Shown one piece after another: positions 47,624 to 56,317 of a DNA stretch of 64,000 bases. Origin of the DNA: Pseudomonas sp. G.S.17 (GTDB lineage Bacteria; Pseudomonadota; Gammaproteobacteria; Pseudomonadales; Pseudomonadaceae); contig NZ_CP151076.1 of NCBI RefSeq assembly GCF_038096165.1, positions 4,647,501 to 4,711,500 on the forward strand. Direction: 5' to 3'. The position numbers and the translations under genes are program-made. How positions within the stretch are numbered: the first letter of the stretch is position 1; each line of letters begins with the position of its first letter. The notes beneath the pieces were generated by a model, which was not told where the DNA came from, made no database searches, and saw nothing but the letters and a program-made list of their open reading frames with translations.

Positions 47624-48661
47624 ATGCGTTCATCGAAAGTCATTCATGTGGTCAGCTGTCACGCCGAAGGTGAAGTCGGCGATGTGATCGTCGGCGGCGT
47701 CGCGCCCCCCCCAGGCGAAACGATCTGGGAGCAGTCACGCTGGATCGAGCGCGACAATGTGCTGCGCAACTTCATGCTCAACGAACCGCGCGGCGGCGTA
47801 TTCCGCCATGTGAATCTGCTGGTCCCGCCGAAACATCCCAAGGCGCAGATGGGCTGGATCATCATGGAGCCCGCCGACGTGCCGCCGATGTCCGGCTCCA
47901 ATTCGCTGTGCGTCGCCACGGTGCTGCTGGACACGGGGATTCTGCCGATGACCGAGCCGGAAACCCGGCTGGTGCTGGAAGCGCCAGGCGGTTTGATCGA
48001 AGCCGTGGCGCAGTGCAAGGACGGCAAAGTGCAAAGCGTCGAAGTGCGCAACCTGCCGTCGTTCGCTGACAAGCTCGGCGCCTGGATCGAAGTGCCGGGT
48101 ATCGGTTCGGTCCAGGTCGATACAGCCTACGGCGGCGACAGCTTCGCGATTGTCGATTCGACCAGGCTGGGTTTTGCCCTGACCGCTGACGAGGCGAAGG
48201 ATCTGGTGGAAACCGGCCTGAAAATCACCCTCGCCGCCAACGAACAACTGGGCTTCGAGCACCCGCTGAATCCGGACTGGAAACACATTTCCTTCTGCCA
48301 GATCGCCGCACCGCTGCACTACGAACAAGGCGTCGCCACTGCCGCCAACGCCGTGGTGATTCGCCCCGGCAAGATCGATCGTTCGCCGTGCGGCACCGGC
48401 TGTTCAGCGCGCATGGCGGTGTTGCATGCCAAAGGCGAGCTGGCGGTGGGCGAACGGTTTGTCGGGCGGTCGATCATCGGTTCGCAATTCAACTGCCGCA
48501 TCGACAGCCTCACCGATGTTGCCGGGCGCACAGCCATCGTCCCGGCGCTGTCCGGCCGGGCGTGGATTACCGGCACCCATCAACATTTGCTGGATCCGAG
48601 CGACCCTTGGCCCGAGGGCTATCAGTTGTCGGACACCTGGCCGGTGGGGTTGCAGCTTTGA
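47624..48661 (+). CDS. Proline racemase family enzyme, Ser/Cys active site
   Basis: The 345-residue protein shares the proline racemase fold with lhpA but is longer. The first active-site cysteine is replaced by S90 ([10 protein letters not shown]), while the second is kept at C256 (DRSPCGTGC). From the literature as I remember it, Cys/Cys and Ser/Cys members include 4-hydroxyproline epimerases, and Thr/Cys members are trans-3-hydroxyproline dehydratases, so the exact reaction is open. It is 15 bases downstream of the ATPase gene and belongs to the AcnX-transporter operon, so a 3-hydroxyproline or hydroxyproline-isomer substrate is plausible. Confidence 0.85.
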   Translation: MRSSKVIHVVSCHAEGEVGDVIVGGVAPPPGETIWEQSRWIERDNVLRNFMLNEPRGGVFRHVNLLVPPKHPKAQMGWIIMEPADVPPMSGSNSLCVATVLLDTGILPMTEPETRLVLEAPGGLIEAVAQCKDGKVQSVEVRNLPSFADKLGAWIEVPGIGSVQVDTAYGGDSFAIVDSTRLGFALTADEAKDLVETGLKITLAANEQLGFEHPLNPDWKHISFCQIAAPLHYEQGVATAANAVVIRPGKIDRSPCGTGCSARMAVLHAKGELAVGERFVGRSIIGSQFNCRIDSLTDVAGRTAIVPALSGRAWITGTHQHLLDPSDPWPEGYQLSDTWPVGLQL

Positions 48662-48670
48662 ATTGATCAC

Positions 48671-48742
48671 CGTAGGAGCGACCGTAGGAGCGACCGTAGG
48701 AGCGACCGTAGGAGCGACCGTAGGAGCGACCGTAGGAGCGAC
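48671..48742. repeat. Tandem array of six 12-bp units
   Basis: CGTAGGAGCGAC is repeated six times without error, and the last copy runs into TTTAGTCGCGAG, a REP-like palindrome (GCGACTTTAGTCGC). The unit equals the outer part of that REP arm, so the array probably grew from it by slippage. It lies 10 bases after the proline-racemase-family gene. A REP half CTCCCGGCTAAAGCCGGTCC follows at 48778-48797. Confidence 0.92.
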
Positions 48743-48833
48743 TTTAGTCGCGAGAGACGCGAGAGCGTCAATTGCCCTCCCGGCTAAAGCCGGTCCCACA
48801 ACAACCCTCCAACGGCAAAATTTGCTTAACCCT

Positions 48834-48849
48834 AAACGTATACGAAATA
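48834..48849. promoter_or_regulatory. Putative GntR/FCD operator, site 3
   Basis: CGTATACG at 48837-48844 within AAACGTATACGAAATA lies 31 bases before the lhpC start and matches site 2 over 12 bases. Confidence 0.62.
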
Positions 48850-48874
48850 CCATTCATCCAAAACGGAGTCACTC

Positions 48875-49792
48875 ATGAGCCAACACGTATCCTGGAGCGG
48901 CGTTTTCCCTGCCGTCACCACGCAATTCAACGCCGACTTTTCCGTCAATCTGGAAGCGACTCATACGGTCATTGCCAATCTGGTCCGCGATGGCGTCTCG
49001 GGGCTGGTCATTTGCGGCACCGTCGGTGAAAACACCTCGCTGAGCGTTGCCGAAAAAATCAGTCTGGTGGAAGTCGCCAAGGATGCATCGGCCGGGCGTG
49101 TGCCAGTAATTTCCGGAATTGCCGAGTTCACCAGCTACAACGCCTGCGAAGTCGCCAAACAGGTGGCCAAGGCCGGCGCCGACGGAATCATGTTGATGCC
49201 AGCGCTGGTGTACTCGTCCAAGCCGTTCGAAACCGCCGCGCATTTTCGCACCGTAGCTGCCGCCACCGACGTGCCGATGATGGTCTACAACAATCCGCCC
49301 ATTTATAAGAACGACGTCACGCCGGACATCCTGATTTCCCTGGCCGACTGCGACAACATCGTCTGTTTCAAGGACTCGTCGGGCAACACCAATCGTTTTA
49401 TCGACGTGCGCAATGAAGTCGGTGATCGCTTCATATTGTTTGCAGGCCTGGACGATGTGCTGGTGGAAAGCGTCGCAGTGGGCGCGGTGGGCTGGGTTTC
49501 GGGCATGTCCAACGCCTTCCCGAAAGAAGGCGAAACCCTGTTCCGTCTGGCCAAAGCCGGGCGCTTCGCCGAAGCCATGGCACTGTATGAGTGGTTCATG
49601 CCGCTGCTGCACCTGGACGCCCGCCCGGATCTGGTCCAGTGCATCAAGCTCTGCGAAGCCATCATGGAACGCGGCAGCGCCCTGACCCGCCCACCCCGCC
49701 TGGCCCTGCCGGATGCGGATCGCCAATACGTCGAGGGCTTGATGGCTACGGCCATGGCGAATATGCCGGTGCTGCCTGAGGTGGGGTTGTAA
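48875..49792 (+). CDS. lhpC: 1-pyrroline-4-hydroxy-2-carboxylate deaminase (DapA family)
   Basis: The 305-residue TIM-barrel protein of the dihydrodipicolinate synthase family has the Schiff-base lysine K166 in CFKDSSGNT, the tyrosine 138 in MVYNNPP and GTVGEN at 48-53 where DapA usually has GTTGE. It should turn 1-pyrroline-4-hydroxy-2-carboxylate into 2-oxoglutarate semialdehyde plus ammonia. Context (hydroxyproline cluster, shared operator) favours this over DapA or other lyases. The semialdehyde dehydrogenase that would follow is not in the window. Confidence 0.88.
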   Translation: MSQHVSWSGVFPAVTTQFNADFSVNLEATHTVIANLVRDGVSGLVICGTVGENTSLSVAEKISLVEVAKDASAGRVPVISGIAEFTSYNACEVAKQVAKAGADGIMLMPALVYSSKPFETAAHFRTVAAATDVPMMVYNNPPIYKNDVTPDILISLADCDNIVCFKDSSGNTNRFIDVRNEVGDRFILFAGLDDVLVESVAVGAVGWVSGMSNAFPKEGETLFRLAKAGRFAEAMALYEWFMPLLHLDARPDLVQCIKLCEAIMERGSALTRPPRLALPDADRQYVEGLMATAMANMPVLPEVGL

Positions 49793-49825
49793 AGGCGACT
49801 CGGGTTGCCTTGGGAACGATGACTG

Positions 49826-49858
49826 TAGGAGCGGATTTACTCCCTCCTACAGGACGAG
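49826..49858. repeat. Single short REP-like palindrome
   Basis: TGTAGGAGCGGATTTACTCC, then CTCCTACAG: arms TGTAGGAG / CTCCTACA enclose a short spacer. It lies between convergent lhpC and parE and might also serve as a terminator, but no T-run follows. Confidence 0.6.
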
Positions 49859-49866
49859 CTATCAGT

Positions 49867-50223
49867 TTACTGTTCTTCGGGAAAATGCAGCTGAACGTCC
49901 ATTGCATCATGAAGCAACCTGACCACGTCGATCACATCGTCATCCACCCGATAGAAAACGATGTGCCGTGGTTTTTTGACATAAGAACGGGACTGCCTGG
50001 CGTTCTGACGCGAGTGGGTAAGGTGGTAACTGCGCAGGCCTGGTGCAATATCGTCACGACCGGCGGTTCCGATTCGTTGCGGCAATGCAGCGATTTCTTG
50101 CAAAGCGGTCAGGATCAATATCTGGTATCGATGCCGGGCGGCATCGCCGAACTGGGCCTGCGAGGCCCTAAGAATATCGACAATGTCAGTGCGAGCAGCA
50201 TTTGAAATTCGGTACTGCGACAT
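49867..50223 (-). CDS. parE: ParE/RelE-family toxin
   Basis: The 118-residue protein has the ParE-like pattern: N-terminal ISNAARTDIVDILRASQAQFG, RYQILILTALQEIAALPQRIG, and C-terminal HIVFYRVDDDVIDVVRLLHDAMD. ParE toxins usually act on DNA gyrase and RelE relatives on mRNA, so the target cannot be told here. It begins two bases after the antitoxin stop. It is somewhat longer than typical ParE (95-105 residues) because of a central insert (GLRSYHLTHSRQNARQSRSYVKK region). Confidence 0.85.
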   Translation of the reverse strand: MSQYRISNAARTDIVDILRASQAQFGDAARHRYQILILTALQEIAALPQRIGTAGRDDIAPGLRSYHLTHSRQNARQSRSYVKKPRHIVFYRVDDDVIDVVRLLHDAMDVQLHFPEEQ

Positions 50224-50225
50224 GG

Positions 50226-50516
50226 TCAGTGCTTGGTCCCCACCACCGAGGCGGCTTCGACACTCAACGCTTCAAGGAATTGCTCAAGCTCGCCGCTTTC
50301 TACCGCCGAGAAGTGGCCCTCTTCAAGATCCATGAGACCAAGAGACGTGGCGTGCCTTAACGCCTCGACCTTTGCGGTGTCCTGCGCGACACGCTGCTCC
50401 AACAGACGCAGACCTTCGCGCATTACTTCGCTGGCGTTCTGATAGCGGCCGGAACTCACCAGATCATTGATGATCTTTTCTTGATGCGCAGTGAGGACAA
50501 CATTTCGAGTCGCCAT
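50226..50516 (-). CDS. parD: ParD-like antitoxin (CopG/ribbon-helix-helix)
   Basis: The 96-residue protein has an N-terminal ribbon-helix-helix (NVVLTAHQEKIINDLVSSGRY, then QNASEVMREGLRLLEQR), the ParD/CopG pattern, and an acidic C-terminal tail that would bind the toxin. It is the first gene of the toxin-antitoxin pair and probably represses its own promoter in the 100-base gap from ttcA, which lies upstream on the same strand. Confidence 0.9.
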   Translation of the reverse strand: MATRNVVLTAHQEKIINDLVSSGRYQNASEVMREGLRLLEQRVAQDTAKVEALRHATSLGLMDLEEGHFSAVESGELEQFLEALSVEAASVVGTKH

Positions 50517-50616
50517 GATTTACTCCTGGGAAGCGATTGCGGGCAGGAAAATTGGCATATTATGCCAATCCCGCAGTTTTTTCACCCACAGGCTCTGTCG
50601 CGATCAACCCGGCTGC

Positions 50617-51441
50617 CTAGACATTCACCACATTCACAAACCGCGAAGCCGCCGTCTCATCGATGCGCAGGCTGCTGAAATCGAACAGATTACGGTCGGC
50701 CAGCTGTGAGGGTTGGACGTTCTGCAAGCTGCGGAAGATGCTGTCGACGCGGCCGGGGGTCTTGCGTTCCCAGTCCTGAAGCATGTCCTTGACCACCTGG
50801 CGCTGGAGGTTTTCCTGGGAGCCGCAGAGGTTGCACGGGATGATCGGAAAGTTCTTGAAGTCGGAATAGGCCTGGATGTCTTTCTCATGGCAGTACGCCA
50901 GCGGACGGATCACCACGTTGCGGCCATCGTCGGCACGCAGTTTGGGCGGCATGGCCTTCAGCGTGCCGTTGAAGAACATATTGAGGAAGAAGGTTTCGAC
51001 GATGTCATCACGGTGATGACCGAGGGCCATCTTGGTCGCACCGATTTCGTCAGCGAAGGTGTACAGCGTGCCGCGACGCAGGCGTGAGCACAGTGAACAG
51101 GTGGTCTTGCCTTCCGGGATCAGTTCCTTGACCAGCGAGTAAGTGTCTTTTTCCACGATGTGGTACTCGACACCCAGGGTTTTCAGGTAAGCCGGCAGTA
51201 CATGCTCGGGAAATCCGGGCTGCTTCTGGTCCATGTTCACGGCGACGATATCGAAGCGCACGGGGGCGACTTTCTGAAAATGCATCAGTACATCAAGCAA
51301 GGTGTAGCTGTCCTTGCCGCCGGACAGGCAGACCATCACTTTGTCGCCCTCTTCAATCATCTTGTAGTCGGCCACGGCTTCACCGGCCTGGCGGCGCAGG
51401 CGTTTCTGCAGTTTGTTCTGATTGACTGAAAGGGTGCCCAT
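50617..51441 (-). CDS. ttcA: tRNA 2-thiocytidine(32) synthetase TtcA
   Basis: The 274-residue enzyme thiolates C32 of certain tRNAs with an iron-sulfur cluster. It has the PP-loop SGGKDS at 40-45 and two CxxC pairs, C115/C118 (TTCSLCSR) and C203/C206 (IPCNLCGS), that define Ttc[18 protein letters not shown] is also typical. The start is at 51441 with the Yip1-like gene divergent across 336 bases. Confidence 0.95.
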   Translation of the reverse strand: MGTLSVNQNKLQKRLRRQAGEAVADYKMIEEGDKVMVCLSGGKDSYTLLDVLMHFQKVAPVRFDIVAVNMDQKQPGFPEHVLPAYLKTLGVEYHIVEKDTYSLVKELIPEGKTTCSLCSRLRRGTLYTFADEIGATKMALGHHRDDIVETFFLNMFFNGTLKAMPPKLRADDGRNVVIRPLAYCHEKDIQAYSDFKNFPIIPCNLCGSQENLQRQVVKDMLQDWERKTPGRVDSIFRSLQNVQPSQLADRNLFDFSSLRIDETAASRFVNVVNV

Positions 51442-51777
51442 GGCGCTGATATCCGGTTGCTGTGACGAGGGGAAGCTGCAAAGGCGGCTATTTTACGCAT
51501 AAAGATTTCAGGCATAAAGAATGCTCGCCGTTGACGACTAATGGCAGGCAAACGGCAATTCGGCACCCATCGGCTATTAACAGCGGGCCTGACATTGCCA
51601 ATAACTCTAAGCAACCCGGTTTTCCGCGTTCACAGCTTCCTATACTGCCTGAAGAGGTCGCATCCGTTGATCCATTCAGGCTGTGGCCTTTTACCTGCGG
51701 GGTTGTACCTGTAGGGCTTTGCCCTGCGCAGGCGCCCTTGTTGGGCACGGCATACACGAGCGGAAGGAGTGACACGC
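51442..51777. other. Divergent intergenic region ttcA / Yip1-like gene
   Basis: The 336 bases hold promoters for both directions that I cannot place. I see a short direct repeat GCATAAAGA (about 51497 and 51512), a GTAGGGCTTTGCCCTGC hairpin at about 51710-51726 and another GCGCCCTTGTTGGGCAC palindrome just after it. Both lie close to the Yip1-like start and could be leader hairpins. No gene is visible. Confidence 0.5.
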
Positions 51778-52380
51778 ATGATCCATCACGTCTGGGGACT
51801 GTTCACGCATCCCGATCAAGAATGGCAACAGATACGTGGCGAAGAGGAAGAAAGTATCGGCCACATGTACCTCACCCACACCCTGATCCTTGCGGCGATC
51901 CCCGCGGTTTCGGCGTATATCGGCACCACCCAGATCGGCTGGGTGATCGGTGATCGAGCACCGGTGATGCTCACCCATGAAAGCGCGCTGTGGATGACGA
52001 TCATGTCGTACATCGCCATGCTCGCCGGAGTCGCCGTCATGGGTGGTTTCATTCACTGGATGGCCCGCACCTACGACGCCACGCCGAGCCTGGCGCGCTG
52101 CATCGCGTTTGCGACCTACACCGCAACGCCACTGTTCATCGGCGGGCTGGCGGCGCTTTATCCGCACATGTGGCTGGGCATGCTGGTCGGCACGGCGGCC
52201 ATTTGCTACACCGTTTACCTGCTGTACGTCGGGCTGCCGACTTTCATGGGCATACCGGCTGACGAAGGCTTCATGTTCTCAAGCTCGGTACTGGCCGTGG
52301 GATTGGTGGTGCTGGTGGCGATCATGGCCTTTACCGTCGTGCTGTGGGGGATCGGCGTAGGGCCGGAATACACCAATTGA
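51778..52380 (+). CDS. Yip1-family membrane protein
   Basis: The 200-residue protein starts MIHHVWGLFTHPDQEWQQIR, the usual beginning of bacterial Yip1-domain proteins. It has five or six hydrophobic segments (LILAAIPAVSAYIG, TIMSYIAMLAGVAVMGGF, YTATPLFIGGLAALYP, MLVGTAAICYTVYLLYVG, VLAVGLVVLVAIMAFTVVLW). An AAGGAG site 8 bases before ATG 51778 favours it over a GTG three codons earlier. Function unknown. Confidence 0.87.
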   Translation: MIHHVWGLFTHPDQEWQQIRGEEEESIGHMYLTHTLILAAIPAVSAYIGTTQIGWVIGDRAPVMLTHESALWMTIMSYIAMLAGVAVMGGFIHWMARTYDATPSLARCIAFATYTATPLFIGGLAALYPHMWLGMLVGTAAICYTVYLLYVGLPTFMGIPADEGFMFSSSVLAVGLVVLVAIMAFTVVLWGIGVGPEYTN

Positions 52381-52394
52381 TACAGGAAAAGATC

Positions 52395-52486
52395 GTGGAA
52401 CCGGATTTATCCGGGAAGGGGACGGTGCAGGCGCAGCAATTATGCTGGCCGGACCGACGCCTTCCCGGACAAGTCCGGTCCTACAA
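52395..52486. repeat. REP pair of the ACCGGATTTATCCGGGAAGG class
   Basis: TGGAACCGGATTTATCCGGG and CCCGGACAAGTCCGGTCCTA are inverted across about 50 bases. This third class also appears as halves at 26857-26882 and 63536-63562. Confidence 0.85.
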
Positions 52487-52598
52487 GGTATTTGCCCACA
52501 TTCACAATATCCACCCGTTCTATAACCATTCAGCAGCTCGGGTTTTCGGCTAGGCCCGGCTTTGCGGCATACTTGGCTTCTCTGGAGATCGAGAAAGC

Positions 52599-53093
52599 AT
52601 GGCCGAGCAAATCAATACCCGTGTCGAAGTCTGTTATCAACAAGCCGAAGCTTTTTTCAAACGCCCCTTCAAACGCCCGGTGGTCAGCCTCAAGCTGCGC
52701 GGCCAGAAGGCGGGCGTCGCTCATTTGCACGAAAACCTGCTGCGTTTCAATCCGCAGTTGTACCGCGAGAACAGCGAAGATTTCCTGCGCCAGACCGTGC
52801 CTCACGAAGTCGCGCATTTGATTGCCCATCAACTGTTTGGCGATCGTATTCAGCCCCATGGCGAAGAATGGCAGCTGATCATGCGCGGCGTGTACGAACT
52901 GCCGCCTAATCGCTGCCATACCTACGCCATCAAGCGCCGCAGCGTAACCCGCTACATCTACCGCTGCCCCTGCGCCGGCAGCGACTTCCCGTTTTCCGCC
53001 CAGCGCCACCAACTGGTCAGGAAAGGTCGGCGCTATCTATGTCGGAGTTGTCGGGAGACGCTGGTATTCAGCGGCGAGACGCGGGTGGAGTAG
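52599..53093 (+). CDS. sprT: SprT-family zinc metalloprotease-like protein
   Basis: The 164-residue protein has the HEVAHLIAH active-site motif at 69-77 and a C-terminal zinc ribbon with CPC and CRSC cysteines. The C-terminal part (YRCPCAGSDFPFSAQRHQLV) is typical of SprT. Members are related to the SPRTN DNA-protein crosslink protease, but the bacterial role is not well set. Confidence 0.93.
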   Translation: MAEQINTRVEVCYQQAEAFFKRPFKRPVVSLKLRGQKAGVAHLHENLLRFNPQLYRENSEDFLRQTVPHEVAHLIAHQLFGDRIQPHGEEWQLIMRGVYELPPNRCHTYAIKRRSVTRYIYRCPCAGSDFPFSAQRHQLVRKGRRYLCRSCRETLVFSGETRVE

Positions 53094-53109
53094 CACAGCT
53101 TACGCTTTG

Positions 53110-53199
53110 TTGGAGCGAGGCTTGCCCGCGAAGAGGCCAGTACACCCAATGCGTGTATTGGCTTGAAAAAAGCCTTCGCGAGCAAGCTCGCTCCCACCA
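53110..53199. repeat. REP pair (mixed arms)
   Basis: A GCGAGGCTTGCCCGCGAAG arm faces a CTTCGCGAGCAAGCTCGCTC arm. The two sub-types of the common class are thus combined in one pair, between convergent sprT and the CoA-transferase gene. Confidence 0.83.
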
Positions 53200-53207
53200 G
53201 TCACACG

Positions 53208-54389
53208 TTACAAAACAGTGCCCGCATCACGCATCGCGGCGACCTCATCAGCGGAAAACCCCAACTCCAGCAGCACCTCTTCGCTGTGCGCGCCCAGCTG
53301 CGCACCGATATGGCGGGGTCCCGCCAGTCCGTCCGAGAACTTCAAGGGACAGGCGATTTGCGCCTGGGTAGTGCCATCCTCTTTCGACACCTGAGTAACC
53401 AGCTCCCGCGCCTGTAATTGCGGATGCAGCACGGCTTCGGACAGGCTCAGCACCGGTTCGACACAGGCATCGATCTGTGCAAAGTCTGCCTCTAACTGCG
53501 CGAAACTACGCTTTTCGAACTCCATTCTCAGCTCGTTTTTCAGCGCGGCCTGGACCTCTGGCGAAGCAGACAAGCCTTGCGTCGCCAGCTCCGGCCTATC
53601 CAGCGCCGCGCACAAAGCCTGCATGAACGCCGGTTCCAGACTACCCACGGCAAACCAGCGCCCGTCGCGACTGCGGTAGTAGTCATAAAAGCTGCCGCCG
53701 TTGAGCAGCTGATTCTCCCGTTCAGGTTCAACCCCACAGGCCAGATAACCAGCGCCAGCCATTGCGTTAAGGCTGAAAGCGCAGTCGGTCATGCTCACAT
53801 CAACGTATTGCCCCAGCCCGGTTTGCGCGCGCGCGACCACGGCGGCCAGCAGACCGATCACGCCATGCAGCGAACCGCCCGCCACGTCTGCCGCCTGAAT
53901 ACCCAGCGGCAGCGGCCCGCTTTCACGTCGCCCGGTGTAGCTGGCAACGCCGGCCAGCGCCAGGTAATTGATGTCATGCCCTGCTCTGTCGCGATACGGC
54001 CCGGTCTGGCCATAACCGGTAATCGCGACGTAGATCAGGCGTGGGTTGAGCGCCTTGAGAGCTTCGTAACCGATCCCCAGCCGATCCATCACGCCGGGGC
54101 GGAATTGTTCCAGGACGATGTCGTAATCCAGCACCAGACGCCTGATCACCTCCCGCGCGGCGGGCTGTTTCAGGTCCAGCGCCAGACTGCGTTTGTTGCG
54201 GTTCAGCCAAGCGTGGCTGGCGGCCGTGCCTTGATCATGCGGCGGCAGGAGGCGCAGCAGATCGGGGCGGGTCGGCGATTCGATGCGCAGCACCTCGGCA
54301 CCCATGTCCGCCAGCAACAGCGAAGCGAACGGCCCTGGCAGCAGGGTTGAAAAATCCAGCACTTTGAGTGACGACAGCGGACCTTGCAT
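53208..54389 (-). CDS. CaiB/BaiF family CoA transferase
   Basis: The 393-residue class III CoA transferase starts MQGPLSSLKVLDFSTLLPGP. It has ADMGAEVLRIESP, LNRNKRSLALDL, the YGQTGPYRDRAGHD segment and YVDVSMTDCAFSL with the presumed catalytic aspartate. The family moves CoA between carboxylic acids or racemises 2-methylacyl-CoAs; I cannot choose the substrate. GGAGCG lies before the ATG, and a 21-residue upstream extension is rejected. The upstream neighbour dctA is on the same strand behind a strong terminator. Confidence 0.88.
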   Translation of the reverse strand: MQGPLSSLKVLDFSTLLPGPFASLLLADMGAEVLRIESPTRPDLLRLLPPHDQGTAASHAWLNRNKRSLALDLKQPAAREVIRRLVLDYDIVLEQFRPGVMDRLGIGYEALKALNPRLIYVAITGYGQTGPYRDRAGHDINYLALAGVASYTGRRESGPLPLGIQAADVAGGSLHGVIGLLAAVVARAQTGLGQYVDVSMTDCAFSLNAMAGAGYLACGVEPERENQLLNGGSFYDYYRSRDGRWFAVGSLEPAFMQALCAALDRPELATQGLSASPEVQAALKNELRMEFEKRSFAQLEADFAQIDACVEPVLSLSEAVLHPQLQARELVTQVSKEDGTTQAQIACPLKFSDGLAGPRHIGAQLGAHSEEVLLELGFSADEVAAMRDAGTVL

Positions 54390-54462
54390 GAACGCTCCTT
54401 GGCAAGACTGAGGTGCGTTCAGCGTAGCCCCGTTGAAGATCCAGCCGGGCAATCGCAGGAAT

Positions 54463-54493
54463 AAAAAAACCCATCCGAAGATGGGTTTTTGGT
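54463..54493 (-). terminator. Rho-independent terminator of dctA
   Basis: On the minus strand AAAAACCCATC TTCG GATGGGTTTTTTTA forms a tight hairpin with a UUCG tetraloop and a long T-run, 14 bases after the dctA stop. Confidence 0.95.
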
Positions 54494-54506
54494 GCGACGC
54501 GATCCC

Positions 54507-55865
54507 TTAGACAGGTGTACGGGTCGGGATAGGGCGAGTCAGCGGCTCAGGAGCCAATTCTGCTACGCCCAGATCGTCTACCGGACCGGTGTTGTCGATG
54601 CTACGGCCGCCAGAGATCAGCTCCGATTGCAGCTTGTCGTTGTCGAGTTCGCCGACCCACTTGGCAACCACCAGCGTAGCAACAGCGTTGCCGACCAGGT
54701 TGGTCAGCGCCCGCGCTTCAGACATGAAGCGGTCGATACCCAGGATCAGCGCCAGACCGGCAACCGGCAGGTGACCAACAGCCGACAGGGTTGCAGCCAG
54801 TACGATAAAGCCGCTACCAGTCACGCCAGCAGCACCTTTGGACGACAGCAGCAACACCAACAGCAGGGTGATCTGGTGCGTGATGTCCATGTGGGTGTTG
54901 GTCGCTTGCGCGATGAAGACGGCCGCCATGGTCAGGTAGATCGAAGTACCGTCCAGGTTGAACGAGTAGCCGGTCGGGATTACCAGACCTACTACCGACT
55001 TCTTCGCACCCAGGCGTTCCATCTTGATCAGCATGCGTGGCAGTGCCGATTCCGAAGAGGAAGTACCCAGCACGATCAGCAGCTCTTCACGGATATAGCG
55101 GATCAGCTTGATGATGTTGAAACCGTGAGCGCGAGCGATACCGCCCAGCACAACCAGTACAAACAACACGCAGGTGATGTAGAAGCAGATCATCAATTGA
55201 CCCAGCTGCACCAGCGAGCTCACACCGTAGGCGCCGATAGTGAACGCCATGGCGCCGAAAGCACCCAGTGGCGCCAGCTTCATGATCATGTTGATGATGT
55301 TGAACATCACGTGAGCGAAGCGATCGATGAAGTCCAGGACCGGCTTGCCGTAGGCACCCAGGCGATGCAGCGCGAAGCCGAAGATCACCGAGAACATCAA
55401 TACTTGCAGGATGTCGCCGTTGGCGAAGGCACCGACAATGGTGTTCGGAATCACGTTAAGGATGAAGCCAACGATGCTCTGGTCTTTACCGGCTGTTACA
55501 TAAGCGGCGATTTTCGAGGCATCAAGCGTGCTGACATCGATGTTCATGCCGGCGCCCGGCTGAATAACGTTGACCACGACCAGACCGATCAGCAAGGCAA
55601 TAGTAGAAACGACTTCGAAATAAAGCAGCGCGTAACCGCCAGTCTTGCCGACCGACTTCATGTTCTGCATACCAGCGATACCGCTGACCACGGTGCAGAA
55701 GATGATTGGGGCAATGACCATCTTGATCAGTTTGATGAAACCGTCGCCCAGCGGCTTGAGGGCCTTGCCGGTTTCCGGATAGAAGTGGCCGATCAGAACG
55801 CCGATCACGATTGCTACGATCACCTGGAAGTACAGGGATTTATACAGGGGCTGACGAGTCGTCAT
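54507..55865 (-). CDS. dctA: C4-dicarboxylate transport protein DctA
   Basis: The 452-residue sodium/proton symporter imports succinate, fumarate and malate. It belongs to the glutamate/dicarboxylate (SLC1-like) family with the serine-rich reentrant loop [12 protein letters not shown], the second motif [17 protein letters not shown], and [18 protein letters not shown], all diagnostic for DctA. The start [15 protein letters not shown] fits; a 15-residue extension upstream is rejected. Promoter must lie in 55866-56228, where I cannot recognise it; a sigma-54 type -24/-12 was not clearly seen. Confidence 0.96.
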   Translation of the reverse strand: MTTRQPLYKSLYFQVIVAIVIGVLIGHFYPETGKALKPLGDGFIKLIKMVIAPIIFCTVVSGIAGMQNMKSVGKTGGYALLYFEVVSTIALLIGLVVVNVIQPGAGMNIDVSTLDASKIAAYVTAGKDQSIVGFILNVIPNTIVGAFANGDILQVLMFSVIFGFALHRLGAYGKPVLDFIDRFAHVMFNIINMIMKLAPLGAFGAMAFTIGAYGVSSLVQLGQLMICFYITCVLFVLVVLGGIARAHGFNIIKLIRYIREELLIVLGTSSSESALPRMLIKMERLGAKKSVVGLVIPTGYSFNLDGTSIYLTMAAVFIAQATNTHMDITHQITLLLVLLLSSKGAAGVTGSGFIVLAATLSAVGHLPVAGLALILGIDRFMSEARALTNLVGNAVATLVVAKWVGELDNDKLQSELISGGRSIDNTGPVDDLGVAELAPEPLTRPIPTRTPV

Positions 55866-56228
55866 GTTGAAGTCCTCAAGAGTGTCGTCGGCATCATCCA
55901 ACTGACGCACGCGGCACCTAACGAGCTAACCCTCCTGCAACTGGAGGGATTTGTTTTGGCGAGCTGCACGGGGCAGACCTCTACCGCACATATCGCAAGG
56001 TGCGTGCCAGTTCCGCAAAAGCGGCGCAGAAGCAGTGGATGCGGGGGGTTGCTGCGCAATGGACTTTCCGAGCCGCGATTAGCGTGGCGGTTTTCCGCCT
56101 ATAAGCCGGAAATTATCGGCAGCGGTGGCGGGTATCCGCCTCATGGGGATTTTTTCGTAGGAGCCAACTTGTTGGCGAAGCGATGAGCAGGTGCACAAAA
56201 CCCGACGTGAGACCAACAGAGGATCCGG
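55866..56228. other. Gap upstream of dctA, no gene found
   Basis: About 360 bases upstream of dctA contain no credible frame. A short palindrome ACCCTCCTGCAACTGGAGGG lies at about 55927-55946. It could be an operator or leader structure for dctA. Other signals were not seen. Confidence 0.4.
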
Positions 56229-56317
56229 AGGACCGGCTTTAGCCGGGAGGGCGCAAGGTCTGACGACGCAACCGCTGCGAATGTACCGGCCTCCTCCCGG
56301 CTAAAGCCGGTCCTACG
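56229..56317. repeat. REP pair of the CCGGCTTTAGCCGGGAGG class, copy 3
   Basis: AGGACCGGCTTTAGCCGGGA and TCCCGGCTAAAGCCGGTCCT are inverted, with the same interior as copies at 34324 and 41577. Its right arm tail (TACG) is the target duplicated by MITE copy 3. Confidence 0.9.

Noticed and set aside
48671..48742. Possible CRISPR array
   Set aside because: The repeats are 12 bp and contiguous with no spacers, and no cas genes are near. It is a simple tandem repeat.
50226..51441. Toxin-antitoxin pair as part of a mobile island
   Set aside because: No integrase, attachment repeats or composition change was seen next to it. It lies between chromosomal genes with no boundary signs.
54489..56186. 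A 565-codon open frame on the plus strand opposite dctA
   Set aside because: DctA on the minus strand has diagnostic transporter motifs and its own terminator. The opposite frame is a shadow.
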